A stretch of DNA of 64,000 nucleotides from Tritrichomonas foetus (lineage: Eukaryota; Parabasalia; Tritrichomonadida; Tritrichomonadidae): positions 1 to 64,000 of the forward strand of contig MLAK01000684.1 of the NCBI GenBank assembly GCA_001839685.1. The letters are read 5' to 3'. A program made the translations under genes and the position numbers. Below the pieces are notes generated by a model that saw only the letters and a list, made by a program, of their open reading frames with translations, was not told the DNA's origin and made no database searches. Of the stretch, positions 39,630 through 49,036 are shown one piece after another. The stretch's first letter is position 1. The number at the start of each line of letters is the position of its first letter.

Positions 39630-39986
39630 TTATTGAAAAACAAATTCATTGAACTTGCTAACAGCAAAATCATATGCAGATTCATCAACACAACTGAGTG
39701 CCCTCACAATGCTGCATTCAATAACAGGCAGAGGTGAAACTGGTTTGACCACACCAATAACTTGATACACCTGATGTTCTTCAGTCATAATATTTAAATA
39801 CTCTTCTGGAATTGTGCATTCAATTTGGGATCCTTGATGTGAAAGAACAATTTTTTTGGATTGCTTATCACTTCGAAGGATTGTTCCAATAACTCTAACT
39901 TTCCTATTTTTGTATGCCCCATTAACAATATCTTCAATAGCTGCATACTTTGCAAAATCAGAAGGGTCTATCTTTAACACATCCAT
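39630..39986 (-). CDS. Small OB-fold protein, RPA3-like
   Basis: A 118-residue single-domain protein. NRKVRVIGTILRSDKQ, KIVLSHQGSQIECTIP, and VYQVIGVVKPVSPLPVIECS read as the five strands of an OB fold, followed by a C-terminal helix, YDFAVSKFNEFVF. Length and layout match RPA3/Rfa3 (about 120 residues), the smallest subunit of the single-stranded-DNA-binding complex RPA, whose C-terminal helix forms the trimer bundle. A TEN1-type telomere protein is an alternative. The gene is divergent from the RING-UBR gene, with only 84 bases between the two ATGs. Confidence 0.55.
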   Translation of the reverse strand: MDVLKIDPSDFAKYAAIEDIVNGAYKNRKVRVIGTILRSDKQSKKIVLSHQGSQIECTIPEEYLNIMTEEHQVYQVIGVVKPVSPLPVIECSIVRALSCVDESAYDFAVSKFNEFVFQ

Positions 39987-40070
39987 TCTATTATTATTTT
40001 TGTATGCTATTGGCCAAATACATATACAAAAAGTTCGTATTACTGCCTCGAAATCCTCTTTACGATTATC
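39987..40070. promoter_or_regulatory. Shared 84-bp divergent promoter region
   Basis: Separates the RPA3-like gene from the RING-UBR gene. It contains ATTGGCCAAATACA (a CCAAT-like pattern similar to the GGCCAAT half of the composite block) and no AACGGT core. Confidence 0.4.
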
Positions 40071-40796
40071 ATGAGCTCCTCGCTTTTAGACATGACTATT
40101 TGTCCAGCATGTAACTTTGTAATGTCACCTCCATCTCGAGACCCACTTATTTCGATTACATGTGGGCACACAATTTGCAAAAACTGTATTTGGCAAAATC
40201 ACGAATGTCCTGTTTGTAGAAAGCAAATAATATCCGCTGCAAAGAATTTCTCAATTATTACTTTAATCGAAGCCCTACGAAGAACAAATATTATTCCAGC
40301 GAAAATGGATCCCGCCGAGCCACCGTTGCCAAAATTCCCAAATAGTGCACAGCCATCAGAAGTAGGGCCATTCTGTACCTATCAGCAATTCAATCGAAAA
40401 TACATTCATCAAAAATTTTATCATTGCCACACCTGCAACCTTGTTGGTCCTCTGGGCTGTTGTGAAGCTTGTGCAAAAAGATGCCATATTGGTCATGATG
40501 TGAGTGAATTTTCTGAAACTGTTCATTGCTATTGTGATTGTGGTGCAAACCCCGATCACAAATGTATATCTTGTACACCAAAACATGAAGTTTGTACTAT
40601 TTCTAAATTTGGTGATAAAAATTATGTAAAACAGAAATGGTATTATTGTCTCACATGTAATCTTAGAGACGGGTTGGGCTGTTGTGAAGTTTGCGCAAGA
40701 AATTGTCATTTTGGACACAAGGTTATCTATCAGGGAGAATTTGATGCTTTCTGTGACTGTCAACAGGCTACCAACAAATGTATTTGCCAATCATGA
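40071..40796 (+). CDS. RING finger plus two UBR-box-like domains, probable ubiquitin E3
   Basis: A 241-residue Cys/His-rich protein with three zinc modules in order. Residues 11-49 are a C3HC4 RING (CPACNF ... CGHTICKNC ... CPVC), which recruits a ubiquitin-conjugating enzyme. Residues about 102-166 and 175-238 are two copies of a UBR-box-like domain with the pattern YHCHTCNLVGPLGCCEACA, CHIGHDV, CYCDCG, and YYCLTCNLRDGLGCCEVCA, CHFGHKV, CDCQ. UBR boxes bind destabilising N-terminal residues. Known UBR proteins are usually very large, so this RING-UBR-UBR arrangement is compact. Substrate is unknown. Start ATG at 40071. Confidence 0.85.
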   Translation: MSSSLLDMTICPACNFVMSPPSRDPLISITCGHTICKNCIWQNHECPVCRKQIISAAKNFSIITLIEALRRTNIIPAKMDPAEPPLPKFPNSAQPSEVGPFCTYQQFNRKYIHQKFYHCHTCNLVGPLGCCEACAKRCHIGHDVSEFSETVHCYCDCGANPDHKCISCTPKHEVCTISKFGDKNYVKQKWYYCLTCNLRDGLGCCEVCARNCHFGHKVIYQGEFDAFCDCQQATNKCICQS

Positions 40797-41204
40797 TTTT
40801 CAATTTTCCTTATTTTAAATATGCTATTTTTGTGTTTTCTTTTAGGGAAAGACAAAAAATTTGTTGTGAAGAAAAAAGTTTTTGCGTTTTTGTGAAATAA
40901 TAATAAAATTAAAAAAGTTTGTGGTATTTGAAATTTCTTTTTTGATTCAATCCAGACTGGTTCGATTGATAAATAATATTTTTGAATATATGGGAAACTA
41001 TAGCAAACATTTATTTTAAGATATAATCTTATTCTGTTCTCCAATCAATTGATTCCCAATTATTAGGAAATACCAAAAAGATTGACGAATAACAAAGAAG
41101 AATAAAATGAAAGCAGAATAAAATGAAAGAAGAATAAAATGAAAGAACCGTGGTTTTTATATCATTACAATATATAAAGAAACATTTCTATAATCATAAA
41201 GATT
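40797..41204. repeat. Convergent spacer with a 16-bp tandem repeat
   Basis: At 41101-41147 the unit AATAAAATGAAAG(C/A)AG occurs three times. The rest is AT-rich with no supported gene. Confidence 0.75.
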
Positions 41205-42377
41205 TCAGAGCAAACTCAACATTTTACTGACAGAATCGTGTACATTTGCTAATACTCTGTCTTTTGGATCAATCGCAAGGCATGTTTTCAAAAATACAAA
41301 GAGAAGTTGATAAATTTTATTCAATTTTTCTACATCAAATTGCGATGGATCTCTAAAAATTTTCGCTCCAATTAAAGATTTAAATTCTTCCTCGCTTTTT
41401 TTAATATGCTCAAGGAAGTTTTTCTGAAAGTTATTTTCATCTTTCATTAATATTGAACTAAATATTCCGATGTGACTCGATGAAGTTTGACTAATTATAC
41501 TTAATACTGATTTTGGAAATACATTTGCAATATTATATAAGGCATGAATATGATCTGGTAATCCAGGAATATCTCTTATTTTTTTCCAAATTGGTTCTCC
41601 CAATAAATAATATGCAAAAAAACAGCCAATACTCCAAATATCAATTTTATCAATATTTTTCATATTTTTAAGATCATTTATTCCAACATTTGTCACATGA
41701 ACTAATAACTCTGGTGCTTTATAAAGGAAATTACCACCACATATTTTCACATTAATTTGATTAGTTTTGTTAGAAGTCGTATAACTAGATTCAAGAACAA
41801 CGATTGAGTGACTCCACCCAACTAAAAGAACATTTACCAAATTGTCATAATTGTCTAAGCTTGAATCAACTACAATATTATTTGGACAAATGTTTCCATG
41901 AATTATTCCAGAATGTCGATCTCCCATTGAATAAAGAGTTTCTAATAGCTTTTTAATTATTAAAAGTTGTTTTTTGAAATTTAATTCACATATTTGCCGA
42001 TTCGAATATCTATCAGCAATTAAATCCATTAAAAATGCATCTCTTGGTGGATCAGAAATATTAACTAATGAAATAAGTCTTGGAATATTTGGAATCTTTA
42101 TTGCCATTAATTTAAGTAAGATTTCTTTTTCATCTTTATATCTTTGAGGATCAGAAGGTTTGAAAATTTTTAAAGCAAAGCAATCAGCATCAACAATTGC
42201 TAGAAATACATCAGCAAATTTGCCTGTTCCTATCTGGCAGGCGATTTGTATTTGCTCAGGTTGAATATCATTTCTAACTGGTTTTAAGTTTTCTGCATTT
42301 TTAAGAAGACTATAAACTGCATTCTCATTAAAGGTCATGCAGTTTGATAAATTAAATCGAACATGATGTCTCGACAT
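41205..42377 (-). CDS. Degenerate protein-kinase-like protein (pseudokinase)
   Basis: A 390-residue kinase fold. Retained: the Gly loop IGTGKFADVF, the ATP-site Lys in FALKIF, APE-like YKAPELLV, and IDIWSIGC in subdomain IX. Lost: HRDxKPxN reads HGNICPNN (catalytic Asp to Asn), and DFG reads LVG in LLVGWSHS. Catalysis is therefore unlikely. An Aurora- or CK2-related ancestry is suggested only by the GWS after DFG and the general layout. The first ATG in frame is MSRHHVRFN at 42377; further upstream only GTG is in frame. It is divergent from the SGF29 gene with about 98 bases between starts. Confidence 0.75.
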   Translation of the reverse strand: MSRHHVRFNLSNCMTFNENAVYSLLKNAENLKPVRNDIQPEQIQIACQIGTGKFADVFLAIVDADCFALKIFKPSDPQRYKDEKEILLKLMAIKIPNIPRLISLVNISDPPRDAFLMDLIADRYSNRQICELNFKKQLLIIKKLLETLYSMGDRHSGIIHGNICPNNIVVDSSLDNYDNLVNVLLVGWSHSIVVLESSYTTSNKTNQINVKICGGNFLYKAPELLVHVTNVGINDLKNMKNIDKIDIWSIGCFFAYYLLGEPIWKKIRDIPGLPDHIHALYNIANVFPKSVLSIISQTSSSHIGIFSSILMKDENNFQKNFLEHIKKSEEEFKSLIGAKIFRDPSQFDVEKLNKIYQLLFVFLKTCLAIDPKDRVLANVHDSVSKMLSLL

Positions 42378-42475
42378 TTCTTGGAGTGACTGATATTGAC
42401 CTTTTGTATTCGAATATTTCACCTATAACAGTTTTGAAATTTTCAAAGTTTTGAACAAGTTTTTGATTCCATTGC

Positions 42476-43264
42476 ATGCAAGATGAACTAGTTACAAATC
42501 TAGAAATGATTCACAAAAACATTAAAGATTTGAACCACAATATTATTACACTTAGTAAAAGTGAACATGATTTTAATCAAAATCCATCATTATTAATTAT
42601 TGATACAATTGATAAACAAGAAGTTACTATTGCAAATTCTTTTCATTCAATAGTGAAGCACTTTAAAGAGACATTATTAATTTTAAATTCTCTAATCAAT
42701 GAAGAAGAAAATCAAATCGTAAATAATTCTTTACGTGTTCCAACAACGGGTGAGATTCAAACAATGTTAAATGAATTTCTAAAAGGTAATATCAAAAGGT
42801 GTTCAGCTCCATATCCCACAAATTGTGGGTGTTATGCACAAAAAATAAAAAAACCACATCCTGGTGATTTTATTTGTGCAAATTATAATAATTCATTTAT
42901 TTTAATGATAGTTTTGAAGTTTGAAAAACAAATTTGTTATGTTTGTGATCCCACTACAAATGAAAGTAAATTAGCAATAATTGAATTAAAAATTGATGAC
43001 TGGACACCACTGCCAACAATCATTCCTGAAACTCCAATTTCGAGATACGAGCACTGGCGGCAGAGTGAAGTTTTGGCGCTCTGGCAAGAAAATGGAGAAT
43101 GGACAACTGTATTTTATCCAGCAAAGGTAGTAAAACGTCCATCAGATAAACCATCAGATGATCAAGTAAGAGGCTATACTCTTGATTTTGGGGAAAATAT
43201 GGTGATTAATGTGCCTGAGCAATTCATCGTTTGGTATCCAGAAAGTTGGCAAAAAGATACATAA
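42476..43264 (+). CDS. SGF29-like SAGA subunit with tandem Tudor domain
   Basis: A 262-residue protein: an N-terminal coiled coil (residues 1-105) and a C-terminal SGF29 tandem Tudor from about 128. The order of motifs follows SGF29: KKPHPGDFICANY, FILMIVLKFEKQI, ICYVCDP, WTPLPTIIPE, VLALWQENGEWTTVFYPAKV, GYTLDFGENM, and VPEQFIVWYPES. SGF29 reads histone H3 lysine-4 di/trimethylation and tethers the acetylation module of SAGA to active promoters. The gene is complete, with ATG at 42476. Confidence 0.85.
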   Translation: MQDELVTNLEMIHKNIKDLNHNIITLSKSEHDFNQNPSLLIIDTIDKQEVTIANSFHSIVKHFKETLLILNSLINEEENQIVNNSLRVPTTGEIQTMLNEFLKGNIKRCSAPYPTNCGCYAQKIKKPHPGDFICANYNNSFILMIVLKFEKQICYVCDPTTNESKLAIIELKIDDWTPLPTIIPETPISRYEHWRQSEVLALWQENGEWTTVFYPAKVVKRPSDKPSDDQVRGYTLDFGENMVINVPEQFIVWYPESWQKDT

Positions 43265-43300
43265 GGAAATTCGGTTCAATTACTTGTGTGTATTACATGA

Positions 43301-43400
43301 TATGCATATACATTACTTGATATGCATATACATTACTTGATATGCATATATATTACATAATGTGCATCTATATTACTTGATATGCATCTATATTACTTGA
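43301..43400. repeat. 20-bp tandem repeat, five copies
   Basis: Units such as TATGCATATACATTACTTGA at 43301, 43321, 43341, 43361 and 43381, with a few substitutions (CATATA/CATCTA) and degenerate half copies on both sides. It follows the SGF29 gene. Confidence 0.9.
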
Positions 43401-44628
43401 TATGAATTTACTTTTGACCAATTGAAGGTTTTTTTGGGAATTTCAAATTTGAAACTTTTTTAGAAATTGCCAGATGGAAGAGAAAAATGAGGGGAAATGT
43501 CAGGAGATTGACAGGTCAGTTAACTTCATGTTCAGAATTATCCAAGCTTTCCACATTTTGTATATTTTCATATTTTGAAAAAGAGGATAAAATATGTATT
43601 ATCCTTAAGAGGAAGAAAAAAGATAAGTCTATAATGAAAAATACTTTCACCAAAGAATTGTGAATAAATTCAAACCTGTCATTAATTTGAAATTTAAAAT
43701 TCATTCACCAAATGAGCTAAACAATAAAAACAAGTACACTTTTATTTAAACATGAATTAAATCGTATTTTTGTTCTATAAATCATTATCAACAGAATTCA
43801 ATAGATTAATGAATAAGTTTTTGACTCACTATTTTAAAATATCTTGATAGTTTCCAGAAAAACATATAAAGATTGTGAATCTCACATCATTCAAAAGGAG
43901 CGTATTTACTATCCAATCGCTATGAAAATTATTATCTTAATATTTCTGCTTATTCCACAATTTTTGGCCTAATATAATAGTAGAAGGAGCTGTTTCTTGA
44001 GCCTCGTTGTTTTTGAGCTGTTGAAATGGGGTAAGCGATTTTCATTAAATCTATCGGTATATTTATATTGAAATTTTTGAAATTGTGAATCAATTTAACG
44101 AATTTTTTGAAATCCAATACTCAATTTTCTAAATCATACAAAATTCTATAAAAGTCTGAATTATTGAGTTTCATTTCGTTTATCCATAATCAAAAAACAT
44201 CTCCTATATTTGTAATTCTATCCATTTACCACAAAAATGATGATTGAAACATATTTCAAAAAGGTTTCAATATCTATTCAATTTGATTTCATTGAGAGCT
44301 TTCAAGTACAATACTTTTTGTGAGGTTCTAGCTATTAGAAATTGAATATATTTGAGAAAAAAATGTCTGATATATTCAATAGCACAGAAAATTCGTCATG
44401 CAAATTGTATTGCTCAAAGTTTTTTTCTATGTCATTGTTTATTCATCCTTTTAAAAAGTTTGCTGATCAATTTAAAAAGTGAAAGCTTTATCAATGAAAA
44501 ATTAAAAAAAAATATTTAAAATGTATTTATAACAAGTTGTGATATTACAAAGGAAAAATTCAATAGTTTTTCATTAAGGGAAATCATAATTTATTTTTTT
44601 CGATTTTTTAAAATCTGATTCAAAGTGA
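43401..44628. other. AT-rich spacer
   Basis: About 1.2 kb with no supported gene. A less AT-rich patch around 43976-44040 (GAGCTGTTTCTTGAGCCTCG) has short self-complementary pieces but no convincing RNA. Confidence 0.5.
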
Positions 44629-46500
44629 ATGACGCTGCCTCTTGTCGAAATTGCACTTTCATATGTCAAAGCAGCAAATGCGAATTTTTCAGACGAAGAT
44701 GGGAAAGAAGAAATAAAAAACGCGTTTCAGGAATTTTTATCAGGAAATATCTCGCGAGAGCCAGTGGCCGAGGTTTTAGAGAAGCACATTGGCACAATAA
44801 ATCCACTCGAGCGAATAGAAGCTATTTTAAGCATGTCAGATACACCATTGTCGAGTAATGGGAATGGGGATGGGTCGTTTGACGGAATCAGCGCCATTCG
44901 CAAAAAAACTCGGCCGTGGTCAACCGTTGAAGATATGCGTCTTTTGGCCGGTGTTCATCGATACGGATTAGATAATTGGATACTCGTCTCGAAATTTGTC
45001 GGAAACGGAAGAACAAGGGCCCAATGCGCGCAGAGATGGTGCAGGGGACTCGACCCCAAGATTTGCAAAGAGCAATGGTCTCCAGAAGAAGAGCAAAAGC
45101 TATTAACTTTATTGCGCACATACAAAAATCGCGGGTGGACGAATGTCGCAGCAGGAATGGGTAACAGAAGTGATGTCCAATGCCGATACCACTTTTTGCA
45201 GATGCAGCGGGATGGCAAACTAAACGGCGAGTTTCAAGATTTAGTTATTCATGATAAATCTCTTCACCCGGTCCCTCTTCCAACGAAAATGCCGAAGCCG
45301 ATGAGGATAAGACAAGCAACTCCTCCAAATTTCAACAATTTCAATACTCCGCTCTCGCTGAACAGGTCAACGCCGATTTTCAGCATGTCGATGCAAAATC
45401 AGCAAATTCCACTTCAATCATCCCCGCAAACTCAATCACTGTCGAACTTTTCTCAGGGGCCTGTGGCTGCACGAAGGAAGAGAACTTCATCGCAAATCGC
45501 ATTCGCACCGCCGCCACCAATCCTTCCAAACCAGCAACAGTCTGCTCCATCCATGGACTTCGACTCAGACGATGCTTTTTCATTCGACTCTTCCATTCCA
45601 AGCTATGATTTTAGCATGAACAGTCCAATGAATAATCAAATGAATTCTCCAATGAACAATCAAATGAATAACTCGATGGGTAATCCTATGAACAATCAAA
45701 TAAATAATCAAATGAACAATCAAATGAATAACTCGATGGGTAATTCTATGAACAATCAAATGAATTCTCAAATGAACAATCAAATGAATTCTCAAATGAA
45801 CAATCAAATGAATTCTCAAATGAACAATCAAATGAATTCTCAAATGAATAACCCAATGGGTAATCACTTATCGAATCCAATGAGTATACCTTTGAGCAAT
45901 CCAATGGGAATTCCATTGAACAGTGGAATTGGCAACTCAATGAATGGACAGTTGAGTAATCCCATGAGTATGCCAATGAGTACTCCACTTAGACAGCAGA
46001 TGAGCGAACAAATAAGTCCACAAATTAGTCCTCAAGTAAGTAATGATGTACCAAGCTTCCAACAAAGCTTTTCACCACAACAACATATAACACAGAGCTT
46101 TTCACCTCACCAACCCCCACTTCCACAAAGTTACTCACCACAACAGCCGGCTATTCCAACATTATTTCCACAACCGCAAATGCAGACTTTTTCATCTCAA
46201 ATTTCCCCTATACCTTCTCAGCAATTCATGCAACAACAACAGCCATTTCAACAGAACCAACCAAATACACAGCAATCTTTCTACTCACAACAACAGAAAC
46301 AGAATGATATTTTTAAAGATGATGTTTTTAATCAAGATGCAAATTCAGAAATTTCACAACAACAAAGTGAGAAATTTCAACCACAGCAACCACCAGATGA
46401 TATTTTTGCCAATCCTCCAGATCAGGGTCAAAATGATCAAAATGATATGTTTGATATTTTCGGTGATAGAATTAGGGATTTTGATACAGGTTTGTGGTAA
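44629..46500 (+). CDS. Two-repeat Myb protein with Asn/Gln-rich tail
   Basis: A 623-residue DNA-binding protein. Residues about 90-190 are two Myb/SANT repeats: RPWSTVEDMRLLAGVHRYG then NWILVSKFVGNGRTRAQCAQRW, and QWSPEEEQKLLTLLRTYK then GWTNVAAGMGNRSDVQCRYHF. Spaced Trp residues and RTRAQCAQRW are typical of trichomonad Mybs. The N-terminal 80 residues are helical and resemble those of the paralogue at 47570. Residues 330-420 are tandem MNNQMNSQ repeats, then a Pro/Gln-rich region, and an acidic aromatic end (NDMFDIFGDRIRDFDTGLW) that could activate transcription. Target genes are unknown; trichomonad Myb-like proteins bind M3/MRE promoter elements. Confidence 0.9.
   Translation: MTLPLVEIALSYVKAANANFSDEDGKEEIKNAFQEFLSGNISREPVAEVLEKHIGTINPLERIEAILSMSDTPLSSNGNGDGSFDGISAIRKKTRPWSTVEDMRLLAGVHRYGLDNWILVSKFVGNGRTRAQCAQRWCRGLDPKICKEQWSPEEEQKLLTLLRTYKNRGWTNVAAGMGNRSDVQCRYHFLQMQRDGKLNGEFQDLVIHDKSLHPVPLPTKMPKPMRIRQATPPNFNNFNTPLSLNRSTPIFSMSMQNQQIPLQSSPQTQSLSNFSQGPVAARRKRTSSQIAFAPPPPILPNQQQSAPSMDFDSDDAFSFDSSIPSYDFSMNSPMNNQMNSPMNNQMNNSMGNPMNNQINNQMNNQMNNSMGNSMNNQMNSQMNNQMNSQMNNQMNSQMNNQMNSQMNNPMGNHLSNPMSIPLSNPMGIPLNSGIGNSMNGQLSNPMSMPMSTPLRQQMSEQISPQISPQVSNDVPSFQQSFSPQQHITQSFSPHQPPLPQSYSPQQPAIPTLFPQPQMQTFSSQISPIPSQQFMQQQQPFQQNQPNTQQSFYSQQQKQNDIFKDDVFNQDANSEISQQQSEKFQPQQPPDDIFANPPDQGQNDQNDMFDIFGDRIRDFDTGLW
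45619..45855. repeat. Coding 24-bp tandem repeat (MNNQMNSQ)
   Basis: Units such as AACAATCAAATGAATTCTCA with AATG following, repeated about ten times inside the Myb gene. Substitutions are few toward the middle, which suggests recent expansion. Confidence 0.88.
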
Positions 46501-47569
46501 CTCTTTATGTTGAATAAAATGTATTTGATGTTTCTTTTTCATGAATAAAATAAATAGTAATATTTTGAATTTGGTTTATTTTTAATTTCCATCATTTTAT
46601 ATTTGGTCAGTATATTAACGGCATTTGATTCGATTCATAAAAACTCTTATTTTGGTCTAAAGAGAACCAATGCATGAATCCAATAATCTTTTTCGCCAAA
46701 ACTTGTGTTGATATATGTATTAGCATAATGTATCATATGATAGGAAAAATGAAGTGAATCAAAAATTCAATAACTCTGGATTCTTCAGATTCCTTACTCA
46801 TTATTACGATTTCATATTGAGCTATTGAAATACAATGAAGCTATTTCATTAGTCATTTTATATTATGAGGCAATATTTATTGGAATAATTATATCTTTCG
46901 GAAAGTCATCTCAAGTATTTTACATATTTTTATGTATTCATCAAAATATTGACTGGATTGGGAATATAATTACTAATGTATCAGCCTAATCTACCATTTG
47001 AATCCGACATGTTTTTTATCAACAGCAAAAGGTGGAAATCACATCTCGAAAGGGAACGTTAAATGTTTACAACTCTATTCAAAAATAAACAAAATTTATC
47101 CAAATCATTATGAGAAAAAGAAATTTGTAAGAAATTAGAAGTATTATATTCTCAATAATTAATGTTGATTATTCAAATAACTTCAGCAAATTGAAATCAT
47201 ATGATGGAATATTATATTTCAGAGTTGATTCAATATTGCATTATCTATTGAATTTAATTTCCAACTTTTTATACAATTCTGAAACTTTTTTAAATGAAAG
47301 TATTCAATAAATCAAATACATAATTGAGAAAGGTTTAAATTTATCATTGGTCTTTCAAACTTATGGAAGTTATCAGAAAAACATACACTTGAAGAACTTT
47401 TTAAATACTTATTTAAGACTTCTATTTTAACTTTTTGAAGGTTGTTCAAGAAATTAACCTTTAAAAAATTATTATTTCAATTAATTTTTTTCATAAAAAA
47501 GGCGCCATCTAACCGTTCAGCAATATCAAATATTTTTACCTTTTATAAAAACTTAATCGATTTCTATCA
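46501..47569. promoter_or_regulatory. Spacer between Myb paralogues, with a CTAACCGTTC element
   Basis: About 1 kb of AT-rich DNA without a gene. At 47509-47520 CTAACCGTTCAG is an M3/Myb-like core about 50 bases before the second Myb gene's ATG. Confidence 0.45.
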
Positions 47570-48610
47570 ATGCAAAAGATTTCCAGATCTGGTCTCCAAG
47601 CAATTCTGGAACTCGCGACTAACGATCTCGAGCGCTCGCAGCAGCTCCCTTCACCAGAGGTCCACGACCAGCTTGTCAACACGATATCCGAATTTCTCCA
47701 ACAAAAAATTTCATTCAACGATGCCTGCCAGGTCTTCAACAATGCTTGTAGTAGCACGACAATCATCAACAGGATGCGTGATATTATCGAGGTGGGCGAC
47801 AATCCACTTCCTTCGTCCGATAACGAAGAAGATCACAAAAAGTCGCGATCCTGGTCCGGTGTTGAAGACAATAGGCTTTTAGCGGGCATCCTTCGAAACG
47901 GTCTCGAAAACTGGGCGACGGTTGCCACATTTGTCGGCAACAATCGAACGCGCGCCCAATGTACGCAGCGATGGGCCAGAGGACTCAATCCACGAATATC
48001 AAAAGAGACATGGTCAGCCGATGAAGAAGCGCGTTTACTGTCATACGTCAGGCAATTCGGAGATAAAGCATGGACTAAGATATCCAAGCTCCTCGGGACA
48101 AGAAGCGACGCCCAATGCAGGTACCACTACATTCAGATGACGAAATCAATACCGCCAATGACAATGATTTCGCTAAGGCCGAGATTATCGGTTCCAACCC
48201 TTCCGACGAATCCGATGATGATGATGGCCCCCGCGATGGCCGTCCAGCTCCCCAACCAAATGGAGGCGCGAAGGAGTTCAATGATACAGTTCGGCAGACA
48301 AAACCTCCAAGTCCAGCCGGGAAATATATTGAGACAGAGTAATCCAAACATGAATGGGCCGCCGCCCCCAGCAACACTTCAAATGATGCCCCCTCTCGCT
48401 GGAAACCAAAACGGACAAGGAATGCCTCTCCAGTTTACACAACAAATTCCGGTCTCAATCCCTCAGCAAAATATGACACCGAATTTGACACAAAATATGT
48501 CACAACCAAAAAGAAACGATAAACATGAAGGAAACAAAAATGCAGAAATGAATGATAAACCAAATAATAGTAATGAAATTATGGGATTCCTTCAGCGATT
48601 CAACAAATAA
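47570..48610 (+). CDS. Two-repeat Myb protein, paralogue of the preceding Myb gene
   Basis: A 346-residue Myb protein. Residues about 87-185 hold two repeats: RSWSGVEDNRLLAGILRNG, NWATVATFVGNNRTRAQCTQRW, then TWSADEEARLLSYVRQFG, AWTKISKLLGTRSDAQCRYHY. The helical N-terminal segment (VNTISEFLQQKISFNDACQ) is also shared with the upstream paralogue, so both arose by duplication. The tail is Met/Pro/Gln-rich but lacks both the MNNQMNSQ array and the acidic aromatic end of its partner. The first 900 bases are strikingly GC-rich compared with the flanks. The start ATG at 47570 follows TTTCTATCA, an initiator-like sequence. Confidence 0.9.
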   Translation: MQKISRSGLQAILELATNDLERSQQLPSPEVHDQLVNTISEFLQQKISFNDACQVFNNACSSTTIINRMRDIIEVGDNPLPSSDNEEDHKKSRSWSGVEDNRLLAGILRNGLENWATVATFVGNNRTRAQCTQRWARGLNPRISKETWSADEEARLLSYVRQFGDKAWTKISKLLGTRSDAQCRYHYIQMTKSIPPMTMISLRPRLSVPTLPTNPMMMMAPAMAVQLPNQMEARRSSMIQFGRQNLQVQPGNILRQSNPNMNGPPPPATLQMMPPLAGNQNGQGMPLQFTQQIPVSIPQQNMTPNLTQNMSQPKRNDKHEGNKNAEMNDKPNNSNEIMGFLQRFNK

Positions 48611-49036
48611 ACTGTTCGAACAGATACAAACAAAAATAATAATTTTGTTTTCTAGTTTCTTTATTTTGGGCTGAGTGGGAAAATGGATTACTCTTATGTC
48701 ATAATGGTATATGTATTGCGAATGAAATCGTGAAATAATAAATAGTATCTTCATAAAATTGTGAATTACGTTTTTCATGTCAAACCAATAAATAAATATG
48801 ATTCCATAATCGTTTGATGTTGATTTTCTCTTTATTTTATTAAAAAAAGTAAATTCAAAAACCTGCAATTAACATGAAAAAGTTGATTATATTTTCTTTT
48901 AATTGCAATTCCATTATATCTATTTTAATTAAACTGACTTTACTCAGTGATACTTTTTTAGTTAATGAAAATTTTTTTTCATAAAGAAAATTGACTATGT
49001 TTGTCTATAATTTTGGCCTTAACCGTCCTTATTTGG
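48611..49036. promoter_or_regulatory. Spacer with a GGCCTTAACCGTC element
   Basis: AT-rich. At 49016-49028 GGCCTTAACCGTC combines a GGCC half with a reversed M3/Myb-like core, 10 bases before the ATG at 49037. Confidence 0.5.

Noticed and set aside
40960..40990. GGTTCGATTGA resembling a tRNA B box
   Set aside because: No matching acceptor, D or anticodon stems can be drawn around it.
47922..48377. Several overlapping frames inside the second Myb gene
   Set aside because: High GC lowers stop frequency in other frames; none shows a domain.
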